Shown piece after piece: positions 19,894 to 30,406 of a stretch of DNA of 64,000 nt. Origin of the DNA: Rhodococcus sp. H36-A4 (lineage in GTDB: Bacteria > Actinomycetota > Actinomycetes > Mycobacteriales > Mycobacteriaceae); the NCBI RefSeq assembly GCF_027158005.1, contig NZ_JAPVLQ010000002.1:186001-250000 (forward strand), written 5' to 3'. Positions within the stretch are counted from its first letter, which is position 1, and each line of letters begins with the position of its first letter. The position numbers and the translations under genes are program-made. The notes below the pieces were generated by a model. The model was not told the DNA's origin, did not search any database, and worked only from the letters and a program-made list of their open reading frames with translations.

Positions 19894-21300
19894 ATGGGCA
19901 TTGTCCAGCGTTTCGAGCGAAAGCTACAGGGCGCGGTCGGTGACGTATTCGCCCGAGTGTTCGGTGGCGGAGTGGTTCCGCAGGAAGTCGAGGCAGCGCT
20001 TCAACAAGAAGCGTCGGACCTGGTCCGTCCGCTCGACGGCGGCCACTACCTCGCACCGAACAGCTATGTGATCACAATCAACAGTTCCGACCATGACGGA
20101 CTCGCCGCAGATCACGATCTGACCGTGAAGGCTTTTTCTCGCCACCTCGGTGACTACATTCGTGATCAGGGCTGGCAGACGTACGGGGATGTCGTGGTTC
20201 GATTCGAACCGTCGCCCACCTTGCACACCGGTCAGTTCCGGGCCAGTGGTTCGGTCGATCCCGATGTGGGACGATCGTCGACTGCAACCGGTAACGCCTC
20301 GGCGGCCGGCCCACGCCCCCCGCGACCGTCAGCCCCACCTAAGTCGACATCAGGAGCCGGCCCCATGACGCAGAACCCAGGCTACGACCCGCAACGCGAA
20401 CCCGCTGACGGCTCTCGCCCCGATCCGCGCGCCCACAACGGGTATCCGGCTCCCGGCCAAGATCCGCGTTATGCGCAGGGCCGCGACCAGAACGGATACG
20501 ACGCTCGCCGCAACGGCGCGCCGTATGCGAACGGCGCTTACGGCGCCGATTCCGAGGCTCCTCAGCAGCAGGGTCAGCCCCGAAGTAATCAGTACAACCA
20601 AGGCTACGAACAGCAGGCCTACGGAGATCAGGGGTACGACCAGCAAGCGTATTCGGATCAGGGTTACGAGCAGGGTGGTTACGCGCAGGGTGGTTACGCG
20701 CAGGGTTACTCGGCTCAGCCGCCACCCGAGCAGGCCTACTCGGACCAGCAGGGCTACTCGGACCAGCAGGCCTATGGCCAGCAGGCGTACGCCGAACCCG
20801 CTTACGGCGAGCAGCCGGCCTACGGGGAGCCCCAGCAGGCCTACGGGGACCAGCGCTACGCCGAACCCGCACAACAGCCTGCTTCCTATCAGCAGCCCGC
20901 GTCCTACCAGCAACCCGCATACGACTATCAGTCCCAGCAGGGCGGCTATCAGCAAGGCGGATATCAACAGCCCGACTACGGTTATGCCGAGCCCGCCTAC
21001 AACGATGCTCAGAGTCTGGCCGCGACATTGCAGCTCGAGGACGGTAGCGGCCGCTACTTCCAGCTTCGCGAAGGCCAGAACATCATCGGCCGTGGCCAAG
21101 ATGCCCAGTTCCGGCTCCCGGACACCGGAGTATCGAGGCGACACGTCGAAATCCGTTGGGATGGACGCGTCGCGATGTTGTCTGATCTAGGTTCGACCAA
21201 CGGCACCACCGTCAACGGCGCATCCGTTCAGGATTGGCAATTGGCAGACGGCGACGTGATCCGCGCAGGACACTCCGAAATATTGGTCCGCATCGTTTAG
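19894..21300 (+). CDS. fhaA: FHA-domain protein FhaA
   Basis: A 468-aa orthologue of M. tuberculosis Rv0020c. The N-terminal FhaA domain (about 1-115; MGIVQRFERKLQGAVGDVFARVF) is followed by a linker of about 260 residues very rich in Tyr, Gln and Gly, with repeated QGY/QQAY units. The C-terminal FHA domain (about 375-468) has IIGRG, SRRHVEI and LGSTNGTTVNG. FHA domains bind phosphothreonine, and FhaA is a PknB substrate that acts in peptidoglycan regulation through MviN/FhaA interaction. The start at 19894 is set by the family N-terminus and a GGGAGGGAAGG ribosome-binding site. First gene of the pknB operon. Confidence 0.95.
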   Translation: MGIVQRFERKLQGAVGDVFARVFGGGVVPQEVEAALQQEASDLVRPLDGGHYLAPNSYVITINSSDHDGLAADHDLTVKAFSRHLGDYIRDQGWQTYGDVVVRFEPSPTLHTGQFRASGSVDPDVGRSSTATGNASAAGPRPPRPSAPPKSTSGAGPMTQNPGYDPQREPADGSRPDPRAHNGYPAPGQDPRYAQGRDQNGYDARRNGAPYANGAYGADSEAPQQQGQPRSNQYNQGYEQQAYGDQGYDQQAYSDQGYEQGGYAQGGYAQGYSAQPPPEQAYSDQQGYSDQQAYGQQAYAEPAYGEQPAYGEPQQAYGDQRYAEPAQQPASYQQPASYQQPAYDYQSQQGGYQQGGYQQPDYGYAEPAYNDAQSLAATLQLEDGSGRYFQLREGQNIIGRGQDAQFRLPDTGVSRRHVEIRWDGRVAMLSDLGSTNGTTVNGASVQDWQLADGDVIRAGHSEILVRIV

Positions 21301-21449
21301 CGCACCCCGCCAGTATGGTGATCGACACACACAGCTTCTCTCTAGGATGCTGTGTGTGAAAACGTCTGCACGTGGTGCGTGCATGGGGGAAGGAACCGGC
21401 GTGTTTTCCACGCTGGTCGACACAGATGTGGCAAAGGAGGTGGACGGCT

Positions 21450-21914
21450 GTGCAGGGATTGATACTGCAGCTGACCCGAGCGGGTTTTCTACTCTTGCTT
21501 TGGTTCTTCGTCTGGGCCGTCCTACGAACCCTACGGAGCGACATATACGCCGCTTCCGGCATGCGTATGCCAGCACGTTATTCCCGGGGCTCGAAGGTTC
21601 TTCCCTCGTTCAACAAACAGAAGGTTGCCAAGAATCTAGTGGTAACACAGGGCGGTCTCGCCGGAACTCGCATTTCTCTCGGCACGCAACCGGTTCTCAT
21701 CGGCCGCGCCGACGACTCGACACTCGTGTTGACCGACGACTACGCGTCGACCAGGCACGCACGCATCTCGCCACGCGGGGGTGACTGGTACGTCGAAGAT
21801 CTCGGTTCGACCAATGGCACCTACCTCGACCGGGCCAAGGTGACCACTGCCGTCCGCGTCCCCCTCGGCACTCCGGTGCGTGTAGGCAAAACCGTGATCG
21901 AGTTGCGCCCGTGA
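21450..21914 (+). CDS. fhaB: FHA-domain protein FhaB (FipA)
   Basis: A 154-aa protein with an N-terminal TM helix (about residues 10-28, GFLLLLWFFVWAVL) and a C-terminal FHA domain (VLIGRADDSTLVLTDD, then STRHARIS and LGSTNGTYLD). Homologue of Rv0019c/FipA, which links PknA phosphorylation to FtsZ and FtsQ. The GTG start at 21450 follows an AAGGAGG ribosome-binding site at 21432-21438. The end overlaps pstP by 4 bp (GTGA), indicating translational coupling. Confidence 0.93.
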   Translation: MQGLILQLTRAGFLLLLWFFVWAVLRTLRSDIYAASGMRMPARYSRGSKVLPSFNKQKVAKNLVVTQGGLAGTRISLGTQPVLIGRADDSTLVLTDDYASTRHARISPRGGDWYVEDLGSTNGTYLDRAKVTTAVRVPLGTPVRVGKTVIELRP

Positions 21915-23347
21915 CTCTTGTACTGCGTTATGCGGCCCGTAGTGACCGCGGGCTCGTGCGATCGAACAACGAAGACTCCGTCTACGCAGGAGCTCGACTC
22001 CTCGCGCTGGCCGACGGGATGGGCGGACATGCCGCGGGCGAGGTCGCTTCGCAATTGATGATCGCCGCCCTGGCCCACCTCGACGACGACGAGCCAGGTG
22101 ACGACCTTCTCGGCAAGCTGGAGGCGGCGACTCGCGAGGGCAATGCCTCCATCGCCGATCAGGTCGAAGACGAGCCCGAGCTCGACGGGATGGGCACGAC
22201 CCTCACTGCAATTCTCTTCGCAGGCAAGAAGATCGGCCTCGTTCACATCGGTGATTCGCGGGCATACATGCTTCGCGATACCAAGCTCTCCCAGATCACT
22301 CGCGACGACACCTTCGTTCAGTCGCTCGTAGACGAAGGCCGGATCACCCCCGAGCAGGCGCACACACACCCACAGCGTTCACTCATCATGCGGGCGTTGA
22401 CCGGCAACGAAATCGAACCGACGCTGACCGTCCGCGAGGTTCGTGCGGGTGATCGTTACCTGCTCTGCTCGGACGGTCTGTCCGACGTGGTGAGCGACGA
22501 AACCATCGAGAACACCATGAACGAGGGTGACTGCGCCGAGAGCGCCGACCGCCTCATCGAACTTGCTCTACGAAGCGGTGGACCGGACAACGTCACCGTC
22601 GTCGTCGCGGACGTCATCGACCTCGACTACGGCCAGAGTCACCCGATCGTCGGGGGCGCGGCCAGTACCGAGGAAGAAGAGTACTCACCGCCGCTCAACA
22701 CCGCCGCCGGTCGTGCTGCGGCTATGCGCCCGCCGAGGTCGACACCGAAGCGAATCGCCACTCCCGCACCGGAACCCGAGAAGAAGTCGCACAAGCTCCG
22801 CTGGTCGCTGGTCGCGCTGACACTCATCGCATTGCTGGTCGGCGGCGCCTTCGTTGCCAATGCGGCGATCCGAAACAACTACTACGTCGGCGAGGAGAAC
22901 AACCGCGTCGCCGTCATGCGCGGAGTTCCGGGTTCGATACTGGGTTACTCGCTTCAGACGGTCCACTCCGTCGGCTGCCTCGACGCAGACGGCGCGCTCA
23001 CCCTGCGTGGCCCCGATTCTTCCTCGAGCTCATGTGACGTCTTCGAGGTCGACGATTTGGTGCCCGCTGCTCGGGAACAGGTACGAGCGGGACTGCCGTC
23101 GGGCAAGCTCGACGAGGCGAACGGACAGATGAAGCAGCTAGCCTCCGGCGACCTGTTACCGCTGTGCGAGCCCGAGCCTGCAACCCCGGCTACTACGACG
23201 ACGGCGCCACCGGTGCCACCGCCGCCAGGTGCTCCGGCGTTGCCTCCGGCGCCCGATGCCCCGCCACCTGTCCTGCCCGAACCAACGGCCACCCCAGCAC
23301 CGTCAGCACCACAAGTAGCAGGTCAGAACTGTAGGGCCGGTATTTGA
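21911..23347 (+). CDS. pstP: PP2C-family Ser/Thr phosphatase
   Basis: A 478-aa protein. The N-terminal PPM phosphatase domain (about 1-240) has metal-binding and catalytic motifs RSNNEDS, ADGMGGHAAGE, GDSRAYML, SDGLSD and GGPDNVTVV. It is followed by a linker, one TM helix near 300-322 and a Pro/Ala-rich extracellular tail. It dephosphorylates PknA, PknB and their substrates. The GTG start overlaps fhaB by 4 bp; its stop overlaps rodA by 1 bp. Confidence 0.96.
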   Translation: MTLVLRYAARSDRGLVRSNNEDSVYAGARLLALADGMGGHAAGEVASQLMIAALAHLDDDEPGDDLLGKLEAATREGNASIADQVEDEPELDGMGTTLTAILFAGKKIGLVHIGDSRAYMLRDTKLSQITRDDTFVQSLVDEGRITPEQAHTHPQRSLIMRALTGNEIEPTLTVREVRAGDRYLLCSDGLSDVVSDETIENTMNEGDCAESADRLIELALRSGGPDNVTVVVADVIDLDYGQSHPIVGGAASTEEEEYSPPLNTAAGRAAAMRPPRSTPKRIATPAPEPEKKSHKLRWSLVALTLIALLVGGAFVANAAIRNNYYVGEENNRVAVMRGVPGSILGYSLQTVHSVGCLDADGALTLRGPDSSSSSCDVFEVDDLVPAAREQVRAGLPSGKLDEANGQMKQLASGDLLPLCEPEPATPATTTTAPPVPPPPGAPALPPAPDAPPPVLPEPTATPAPSAPQVAGQNCRAGI

Positions 23348-24804
23348 TGAGCTCCAATTCTTCTGTGGGGGCATCCTTTCCGAGTCCGCCGGAAGGATTT
23401 GCTCCGGCACCCGTTCAGTCGAACCGACGTAACGTCGAGTTGCTGTTGCTCGGGATAGCGGTCGTGATCACCACGTTCTCCCTGGTGTTGGTAGAGGCAA
23501 GCCAAGAACAAACCATCACCCTCGACCTCGTCAAGTACTCGCTGGCCTATCTGGCGTTGGTGACGGTGGCGCATCTCGCAGTCCGCAGATTCGCCCCGTA
23601 CGCGGACCCACTGCTGCTGCCGATCGTGGCGCTGTTGAACGGCCTCGGCCTCGTGCTGATCCATCGGCTCGATCTCGCCGACCAACAGTCGGCCGCCTAC
23701 CTGGGTCAGGAGATCCCGTCGCCGGACGCCAATCAGCAGGTGCTGTGGACGACCCTTGCGATCGCCGGATTCATCGCCGTGCTGGTCCTGTTGCGGGACT
23801 ACCGCACGCTGGCGCGCTACAGCTACACCGTCGGTCTGGCAGGTCTGGTGCTGCTCGCCATTCCCGCACTGCTTCCGTCGGCGTTCTCCGAGGTCAATGG
23901 ATCGAAGATCTGGATTCGGCTGCCCGGCTTCAGCCTTCAGCCCGGTGAGTTCGCAAAAATCCTGTTGCTGATCTTCTTCGCATCGCTCCTCGTCGCCAAG
24001 CGTGAACTGTTCACCACTGCCGGCAAACATGTACTCGGGATGGACTTCCCCCGTGCGCGCGACCTCGGTCCGATCCTGCTGGTGTGGATCGTCTCGGTCG
24101 CCGTCCTCGTGTTCGAGAAGGACCTCGGTACGTCGCTGCTGATCTTCGGCACCGTGCTGGTGATGATCTACATCGCCACCGAACGCGTCGGCTGGCTCAT
24201 CATCGGATTCGCGCTGCTGTCGATCGGCTTCCTCTTCGCCTATCAAGTCTTCGGACACGTCAAGATCCGCACCGATACCTGGCTGCATCCGTTCGAGGAC
24301 TACAACGACACCGGCTATCAAATCGTCCAGTCGATGTTCAGCTTCGCCACAGGCGGCCTCGCGGGTACCGGTCTGGGCAGTGGGCGTCCGTCGCAGGTGC
24401 CGTTCGCGAAGACCGACTTCATCATTGCGACAGTCGGCGAGGAGCTCGGACTCATCGGACTCACTGCGGTCCTGGTCCTCTACCTGGTCTTCATCATCCG
24501 TGGCCTGCGCACCGCGCTCGCCGTTCGTGACAGCTTCGGCAAACTTCTCGCTGCCGGGCTCGCGTTCACCATCGCCATTCAGTTGTTCGTCGTGGTGGGT
24601 GGCGTAACCAAGCTGATTCCGCTCACCGGACTCACCACCCCGTACATGTCGTACGGCGGATCCTCGCTGCTCGCCAACTATCTACTGCTGGCGTTGTTGA
24701 TCAAGATCTCCGACGCAGCGCGTGAGCCCGCCGTTCCGAACAAGAAGCCGGTGGTGGCGACGCCGATCGCGGAAGCGCCGACCGAAATGGTGAAACGCCC
24801 GTGA
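23347..24804 (+). CDS. rodA: SEDS peptidoglycan glycosyltransferase RodA
   Basis: A 485-aa FtsW/RodA/SpoVE protein with about 10-12 TM helices. The SEDS signature regions are seen in GFSLQPGEFAKILL and in the C-terminal PYMSYGGSSLLANY. Polymerises lipid II glycan strands during elongation together with the class B PBP encoded next. The ATG at 23347 shares its A with the pstP stop (TGATG), and the stop overlaps pbpA (GTGA). Confidence 0.96.
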   Translation: MSSNSSVGASFPSPPEGFAPAPVQSNRRNVELLLLGIAVVITTFSLVLVEASQEQTITLDLVKYSLAYLALVTVAHLAVRRFAPYADPLLLPIVALLNGLGLVLIHRLDLADQQSAAYLGQEIPSPDANQQVLWTTLAIAGFIAVLVLLRDYRTLARYSYTVGLAGLVLLAIPALLPSAFSEVNGSKIWIRLPGFSLQPGEFAKILLLIFFASLLVAKRELFTTAGKHVLGMDFPRARDLGPILLVWIVSVAVLVFEKDLGTSLLIFGTVLVMIYIATERVGWLIIGFALLSIGFLFAYQVFGHVKIRTDTWLHPFEDYNDTGYQIVQSMFSFATGGLAGTGLGSGRPSQVPFAKTDFIIATVGEELGLIGLTAVLVLYLVFIIRGLRTALAVRDSFGKLLAAGLAFTIAIQLFVVVGGVTKLIPLTGLTTPYMSYGGSSLLANYLLLALLIKISDAAREPAVPNKKPVVATPIAEAPTEMVKRP

Positions 24805-26288
24805 ACACTCCACTTCGACGGGTCTCCATCGCCGTCATGGTCATGGTCGTGGCTCTTCTCGCCAATGCGACCTACCTGCAGGTGATCAAGGCGGACGATC
24901 TGCGGACCGATCCACGTAACTCGCGCGTACTACTCGACGAGTACTCACGCCAGCGCGGACAAATTTCGGCAGGGGGCCAGGTCCTTGCCGCATCGCTCGC
25001 TACCGACGATCGATACAAATACCTACGCACCTACCCGTCGAATCCGGCGGCGACGTCGAGCCCGTTGGCGAACGCGCCTGTCACCGGGTTCTACTCGATG
25101 CTCTACTCGAGCAGTGGCCTCGAGCGCACCGAAGATCAGGTGCTCAACGGTTCGGACGATCGTCTGTTCGGTCGTCGCCTCTTCGATCTGATTTCCGGAC
25201 GCGACCCGCGCGGGGGCAACGTGGTGACCACCATCGATCCCGTCGTACAACAGGTGGCATACGACCAGCTCACCTCCAAGGGCTACACCGGATCCGTCGT
25301 CGCGATCGAGCCCTCGACGGGCAACGTCCTCGCGATGGCGAGCACACCGAGCTACGACCCCAATTCGTTGGCGAGTCACGACGGGCAACAGACCACCGAG
25401 GCGTGGGATGCGCTGAACGCCGACCCCGACAAGCCGTTGTTGAATCGCGCGATATCGGCGACCTACCCGCCGGGATCGACCTTCAAGGTCCTCGACACGG
25501 CAGCGGCCCTCGAGAACGGTGCTACACCTGACGATCAGCTGACGGCGGCGTCGAACATCACCCTTCCCGGCACCCAGACCACCCTCGAGAACTACAACGG
25601 CAGCACATGCGGCGGCGGGGCGACGGCGTCGCTACGTGAGGCGTTCGCTCGCTCCTGTAACACCGCCTTCGTCGAGCTTGGCATCAAGACCGGTGCCGAT
25701 GCGCTTCGAGATACCGCGAGCGCGTTCGGTATCGGGGAAGATACGACGTCCTTGCAGCTCCCCGTCGCCGACAGCACGATCGGGTCCATCCCCGATGACG
25801 CCGCGCTGGGCCAGACGAGCATCGGTCAGCGAGATGTTGCGCTGACGCCGCTACAGAATGCCGTGATCGCAGCGACAGTGGCGAACAACGGAGTCCGGAT
25901 GGCGCCGCACTTGATCAGTCAGCTGCAGGCACCGGATCTGTCGGACCTCTCGACCACCAAGCCACAATCGGAAGGCCAGGCCATCAGCACGGAGGTCGCT
26001 TCGACTCTGACCGATTTGATGATCGGCGCCGAGAACAATGCCGGTTCACAGGGCAAGATCCCCGGCGTGCAGATCGCATCGAAGACCGGCACTGCCGAAC
26101 ATGGGACCGATCCTCGGAACACACCACCGCACGCGTGGTACATCGCATTCGCGCCGGCCGAGGCACCGAAGATTGCCATCGCCGTACTCGTCGAGGACGG
26201 TGGCGACCGCGCACTCGCAGCGACCGGTGGTTCGGTGGCTGCACCGATCGGTCGCGCGGTCATCGCTGCCGGATTGCAGGGGAGGTGA
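24801..26288 (+). CDS. pbpA: Class B penicillin-binding protein PbpA
   Basis: A 495-aa transpeptidase with an N-terminal membrane anchor (about residues 9-27). In the transpeptidase domain the nucleophile Ser226 is in PPGSTFKVL (SxxK), the SxN-type motif is in ARSCNTAF, and the KTG box is in [10 protein letters not shown]. Partner of the SEDS protein encoded just upstream. The GTG start overlaps rodA by 4 bp. Confidence 0.95.
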   Translation: MNTPLRRVSIAVMVMVVALLANATYLQVIKADDLRTDPRNSRVLLDEYSRQRGQISAGGQVLAASLATDDRYKYLRTYPSNPAATSSPLANAPVTGFYSMLYSSSGLERTEDQVLNGSDDRLFGRRLFDLISGRDPRGGNVVTTIDPVVQQVAYDQLTSKGYTGSVVAIEPSTGNVLAMASTPSYDPNSLASHDGQQTTEAWDALNADPDKPLLNRAISATYPPGSTFKVLDTAAALENGATPDDQLTAASNITLPGTQTTLENYNGSTCGGGATASLREAFARSCNTAFVELGIKTGADALRDTASAFGIGEDTTSLQLPVADSTIGSIPDDAALGQTSIGQRDVALTPLQNAVIAATVANNGVRMAPHLISQLQAPDLSDLSTTKPQSEGQAISTEVASTLTDLMIGAENNAGSQGKIPGVQIASKTGTAEHGTDPRNTPPHAWYIAFAPAEAPKIAIAVLVEDGGDRALAATGGSVAAPIGRAVIAAGLQGR

Positions 26289-26295
26289 GAAGCAG

Positions 26296-27747
26296 ATGCC
26301 ACTGAAAAACGGTGCCGTGATCGCACAGCGTTATCGGCTCCTGAGGCTCATCGCCACCGGCGGTATGGGCCAGGTATGGGAGGCGATGGACAATCGTCTC
26401 GACCGCAACGTTGCCGTCAAGGTCCTCAAAGCCGAGTTCTCCGAGGATCCGGAGTTCTTGCAGCGCTTTCGTTTCGAAGCGCGTACGACGGCTCAACTCA
26501 ACCACCCCGGTATTGCCGGGATCTACGACTACGGCGAGACGCGCGACGAATCAGGTGAATCGCTGGCGTATCTCGTCATGGAACTCGTCAACGGTGAGCC
26601 GCTCAACGCTGTGCTCGGACGGATCGGGAAGTTGCCGCTCGGGCATGCCCTCGACATGCTGGAGCAGACCGGTCGATCGCTTCAGGTCGCACACTCGGCA
26701 GGCGTTGTTCACCGCGATGTGAAACCGGGCAACATTCTGATCACTCCCGCGGGACAGGTGAAGATCACCGATTTCGGGATCGCGAAAGCTGTCGACGCAT
26801 CACCGGTCACCAGGACCGGCATGGTCATGGGCACCGCCCAGTACATTGCCCCCGAACAGGCTCTCGGCGACGAAGCCACCTCGGCCAGCGACGTCTACTC
26901 CCTCGGTGTCGTCGGCTACGAGGTGCTCTCGGGTACGCGGCCGTTCCTGGGCGACGGTGCACTCACCGTCGCGATGAAGCATGTCCGCGAGATGCCCGCC
27001 CCGCTGCCCGCCGACCTGCCGCCGTCCGTTCGCGAGCTCATCGAGATCACGATGGCCAAGGATCCTGCCGCCCGGTACGCAAACGGCGGTGAGTTCGCGG
27101 ACGCTGTTGCCGCAGTGCGTGCCGGCCGACGGCCTCCAGCTCCCGGTAACGGTCGAGGTCCGGGTACCGGCCGCGTTCTTATGCCCGGTGTGGTCGGTGC
27201 TGGCGGCACCAATCCCGACAGCACGCAGATGATGCCGACGTCGCAGAACCGATATACCGGGCCGACCACGGGCGCTGCGGTTCCCGCTACGTCGGAACCC
27301 ACGGGGATGACCTCTGCCCAGAAGGCTCTTGCTTGGGGTGGCGCCGGCCTCCTGGTGCTGGCGATCATCATCGGTGGATACGTACTGCTGACGGGAGGGG
27401 AGGGAACACAGGCGCCGTTCACGCCGCCGACGACGAGGCCCGCCCCGACCACGACGACCACCACAACCACGGAACCGACCACCACGGAACCGACCACCAC
27501 CCGGGAAACCACCACCACAACTACCCCGCCCCCGACGACAACCACCACGGAACCGCCGACCACGACCACCGCGCCGCCGACGACAACGACGGCCCCAGCG
27601 GTGACGACGACGAGCGCTGGGTTCACCTTGCCGCAGTTGACCCTCCCGTCGCTGCCCGGCGCCGGTGACGAAGAAGACTCCGGTGACACCGGAGCCGGCG
27701 GCGCCTCCAAACCTCAACTCGGACCTGATCGACAAGGACAACCATGA
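26296..27747 (+). CDS. pknA: Ser/Thr protein kinase PknA
   Basis: A 483-aa Hanks-type kinase. The glycine loop is ATGGMGQV, the catalytic lysine is Lys42 (VAVKVLK), the catalytic loop HRDVKPGN lies near 138-145, and the metal motif is TDFGIAK. A single TM helix lies near 344-366, followed by a Thr/Pro-rich extracellular tail without PASTA domains, as in M. tuberculosis PknA. The ATG is chosen with a GGGGAGGTGAG ribosome-binding site; the open frame upstream overlaps pbpA entirely. The stop overlaps pknB (ATGA). Confidence 0.96.
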   Translation: MPLKNGAVIAQRYRLLRLIATGGMGQVWEAMDNRLDRNVAVKVLKAEFSEDPEFLQRFRFEARTTAQLNHPGIAGIYDYGETRDESGESLAYLVMELVNGEPLNAVLGRIGKLPLGHALDMLEQTGRSLQVAHSAGVVHRDVKPGNILITPAGQVKITDFGIAKAVDASPVTRTGMVMGTAQYIAPEQALGDEATSASDVYSLGVVGYEVLSGTRPFLGDGALTVAMKHVREMPAPLPADLPPSVRELIEITMAKDPAARYANGGEFADAVAAVRAGRRPPAPGNGRGPGTGRVLMPGVVGAGGTNPDSTQMMPTSQNRYTGPTTGAAVPATSEPTGMTSAQKALAWGGAGLLVLAIIIGGYVLLTGGEGTQAPFTPPTTRPAPTTTTTTTTEPTTTEPTTTRETTTTTTPPPTTTTTEPPTTTTAPPTTTTAPAVTTTSAGFTLPQLTLPSLPGAGDEEDSGDTGAGGASKPQLGPDRQGQP

Positions 27748-29669
27748 CGACTCCCCGCAATCTCTCCTCCCGTTACGAGTTGGGTGAGATTCTCGGCTTC
27801 GGTGGCATGTCCGAGGTCCACCTTGCGCGCGACAGTCGACTCGACCGTGATGTAGCCATCAAGGTGTTGCGAGCAGATCTCGCTCGCGACCCCACGTTCT
27901 ATCTTCGGTTCCGACGCGAGGCGCAGAATGCAGCGGCTCTCAACCATCCGGCGATCGTGGCGGTCTACGACACCGGTGAGGCCGAGACCGAAGCCGGTCC
28001 GCTGCCGTTCATCGTCATGGAGTACGTCGACGGCAATACTTTGCGTGACATCGTTCGCGCCGATGGGCCGATGACCCCGCGCCATGCGATGGAGGTCATC
28101 GCCGACGTCTGTGCGGCTCTCGACTTCAGTCATCGCAACGGAATCGTGCATCGCGACGTCAAACCTGCGAACGTCATGATCAACAACGCCGGTGCAGTCA
28201 AGGTGATGGACTTCGGTATCGCCCGCGCGATTGCCGACAGTTCGAGTCCGATGACACAGACCGCCGCCGTGATCGGCACGGCTCAATACCTGTCCCCCGA
28301 ACAGGCCAGAGGCGAGCAAGTGGACGCCCGCTCGGACGTGTACTCGCTCGGTTGCGTCTTGTTCGAGGTACTGACCGGTGAGCCCCCGTTCAAGGGTGAC
28401 TCACCAGTGGCCGTCGCATATCAGCATGTGCGGGAAGATCCACAACTACCGTCCTCGGTCAATTCTGCGATCCCGCGGGAACTCGATTCGATCATTCTCA
28501 AGGCAATGGCCAAAAACCCGGCCAACCGCTATCAGTCGGCAGCAGACATGCGCACCGATTTGGTGCGAGTGCTCGGCGGACAGCGCCCCTCGGCCCCCAC
28601 CGTCATGAACGACGAGGACCGCACCACGATCCTGGGCTCGATGGATTCGCGGGAGCCGCAGTACCGATCGGGTGACACCGACCGCCCGGCCGAGCAGCCC
28701 CCGGCCGGGCGCAGTGAGGACAACACCTCGAAGCGGAGAGGACTGCGGATAGCAGTGATCGCGCTGGCAGCGGTAGTCGTGGTCGGCATCATCACCGCGT
28801 TTCTGTTGTCTCTCGGCAGCGATTCCTCACCGGAACGAGTCGCCATCCCCACCGTCGCAAATCTGACGACCGCAGAGGCGACCTCTGCTCTTGCAGACCT
28901 CGGACTTCGAGTCCAGACCCGCGAGAAGCCCGATCCCACGATCGCTGCGGGCAGAGTCATTTCGTCACAGCCGCCCGCCGGGACGCAGGTCGATTCGCCG
29001 AGCACCGTCGACCTCGATGTCTCGACCGGTCCGGAGCAGGTGCAGGTTCCGGCGTTGGCCGGCAAGACTGCCCAGCAGGCAACTCAGGCGTTGTCCGCAA
29101 TCGGTCTCGAACTCGACGCTTCTGTCGCACGAGTGGCTTCGACACCGGAGAATCTCGACAAGGTAGTCGAACAGAATCCGTCGACCGGTGTCGGGATCAC
29201 CGTCGGTTCGGCCGTCAAAATCACGTTGGGCAGTGGCCCGTCGCAGATACGGGTGCCCGACGTCACCGGTCAGCAGGTCGACGTCGCGCGACCCAACGTC
29301 GAGGCTGCCGGCTTCAAGGTGCAGATCGAGAACATCGACTCGGGTCAGACCGTGGGTGAGGTTGTCTCGACGAGCCCAGCAGGTGGATCGAATTCCGCCG
29401 AAGGTGACACCGTCACACTGCGCGTCTCGAACGGAGACAAGATCCCCATGCCCGATCTTGTCGGAATGACGCCTGCACAAGCGCTCTCGGCACTCGACGC
29501 AGCAGGGTGGACGGGTACGTCAGCCAACATCACCTCGACCCCGCAGAGTCAGCTCGACCCGACCCTGGTGGGTCGGATCGTCAATCAGGCCGAACCCGCC
29601 GGATCGGAAATCACCAAGTCCCAGTCGCTCAACGTGAACGTAGGGACGCTGGGAATTCCGCCCCGGTAA
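27744..29669 (+). CDS. pknB: Ser/Thr protein kinase PknB with four PASTA domains
   Basis: A 641-aa kinase. The glycine loop is GFGGMSEV, the catalytic lysine is Lys40, the catalytic loop is HRDVKPAN, and MDFGIAR is the metal motif. One TM helix near 333-356 separates the kinase from four extracellular PASTA repeats, which bind muropeptides or lipid II. Last gene of the coupled seven-gene operon. It ends only 13 bp from the convergent trpG/pabA gene, and I see no terminator between them. Confidence 0.97.
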   Translation: MTTPRNLSSRYELGEILGFGGMSEVHLARDSRLDRDVAIKVLRADLARDPTFYLRFRREAQNAAALNHPAIVAVYDTGEAETEAGPLPFIVMEYVDGNTLRDIVRADGPMTPRHAMEVIADVCAALDFSHRNGIVHRDVKPANVMINNAGAVKVMDFGIARAIADSSSPMTQTAAVIGTAQYLSPEQARGEQVDARSDVYSLGCVLFEVLTGEPPFKGDSPVAVAYQHVREDPQLPSSVNSAIPRELDSIILKAMAKNPANRYQSAADMRTDLVRVLGGQRPSAPTVMNDEDRTTILGSMDSREPQYRSGDTDRPAEQPPAGRSEDNTSKRRGLRIAVIALAAVVVVGIITAFLLSLGSDSSPERVAIPTVANLTTAEATSALADLGLRVQTREKPDPTIAAGRVISSQPPAGTQVDSPSTVDLDVSTGPEQVQVPALAGKTAQQATQALSAIGLELDASVARVASTPENLDKVVEQNPSTGVGITVGSAVKITLGSGPSQIRVPDVTGQQVDVARPNVEAAGFKVQIENIDSGQTVGEVVSTSPAGGSNSAEGDTVTLRVSNGDKIPMPDLVGMTPAQALSALDAAGWTGTSANITSTPQSQLDPTLVGRIVNQAEPAGSEITKSQSLNVNVGTLGIPPR

Positions 29670-29682
29670 GTGGTGCGCCACG

Positions 29683-30324
29683 TCAGCTGAACGCGAGTGC
29701 GACCTGCGCCTCGAGTTCGACCACGAGGCGCTCGTCCTGCTCGAGTCCGCAGACGGCCAGCCAGTTGGACAGCATCCGGTGGCCACCCTGAGTGAGTATC
29801 GACTCGGGGTGGAACTGGACGCCGTGTATCGGCAACGTCCGATGGCGCATGCTCATCACAAGGCCGGATTCGGTGCGTCCAGTCACCTCGAGTTCGTCGG
29901 GGATGGTGTCCTCGACGACGGTCAACGAGTGGTATCGAGTAGCGGTGAACGGCTCGGGTAGTCCCTCGAGGACGCCGACGCCCGTGTGATGAATGCTGCT
30001 GGTCTTTCCGTGCAGTAGTTCGGGCGCGCGGTCGACGGTCGCACCGAATGACGCACCGATGGCCTGGTGCCCCAAACACACCCCGAGAAGTGGAGTACCG
30101 GACGCAGCGGCCGCGGTCACGAGATCCATCGTGGCTCCCGCTCGCTGCGGTGTTCCCGGCCCTGGGCTGAGCAGAATGCCGTCGAAGTCTGCAACGACGG
30201 CGGCCCGGTCGGTCAACCTGTCGTCGTCGTTACGCCAGACGGTCGCGTCGACTCCGAGTTGGCCCAGGTATTGGACGAGGTTGAAAACGAAGCTGTCGTA
30301 GTTGTCGACGACCAGAATGCGCAT
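29683..30324 (-). CDS. pabA: Anthranilate/aminodeoxychorismate synthase glutaminase subunit
   Basis: A 213-aa class I glutamine amidotransferase. The oxyanion motif is SPGPGTP, the nucleophile elbow is GVCLGHQAIG, and the His-Glu pair is in GVQFHPESIL. It supplies ammonia to TrpE or PabB; the M. tuberculosis orthologue at this locus (Rv0013) is named trpG. Both names are defensible since the subunit may serve both pathways. The ATG at 30324 gives the conserved MRILVVDNYDSFVFNL start; its ribosome-binding site is poor, and a GTG at 30354 is possible. Confidence 0.92.
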   Translation of the reverse strand: MRILVVDNYDSFVFNLVQYLGQLGVDATVWRNDDDRLTDRAAVVADFDGILLSPGPGTPQRAGATMDLVTAAAASGTPLLGVCLGHQAIGASFGATVDRAPELLHGKTSSIHHTGVGVLEGLPEPFTATRYHSLTVVEDTIPDELEVTGRTESGLVMSMRHRTLPIHGVQFHPESILTQGGHRMLSNWLAVCGLEQDERLVVELEAQVALAFS

Positions 30325-30406
30325 GGGGCAAGGATAGGTGAGCGCGTCGGGCACGAATCGCCCCGATGTCCCTTTCCGACGGTGTGGCTGACTACTGCCG
30401 AGGCGC

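Noticed and set aside
27430..27610. ACC/ACG-rich tandem repeat as a non-coding satellite
   Set aside because: It lies in frame within pknA and encodes the expected Thr/Pro-rich extracellular tail.
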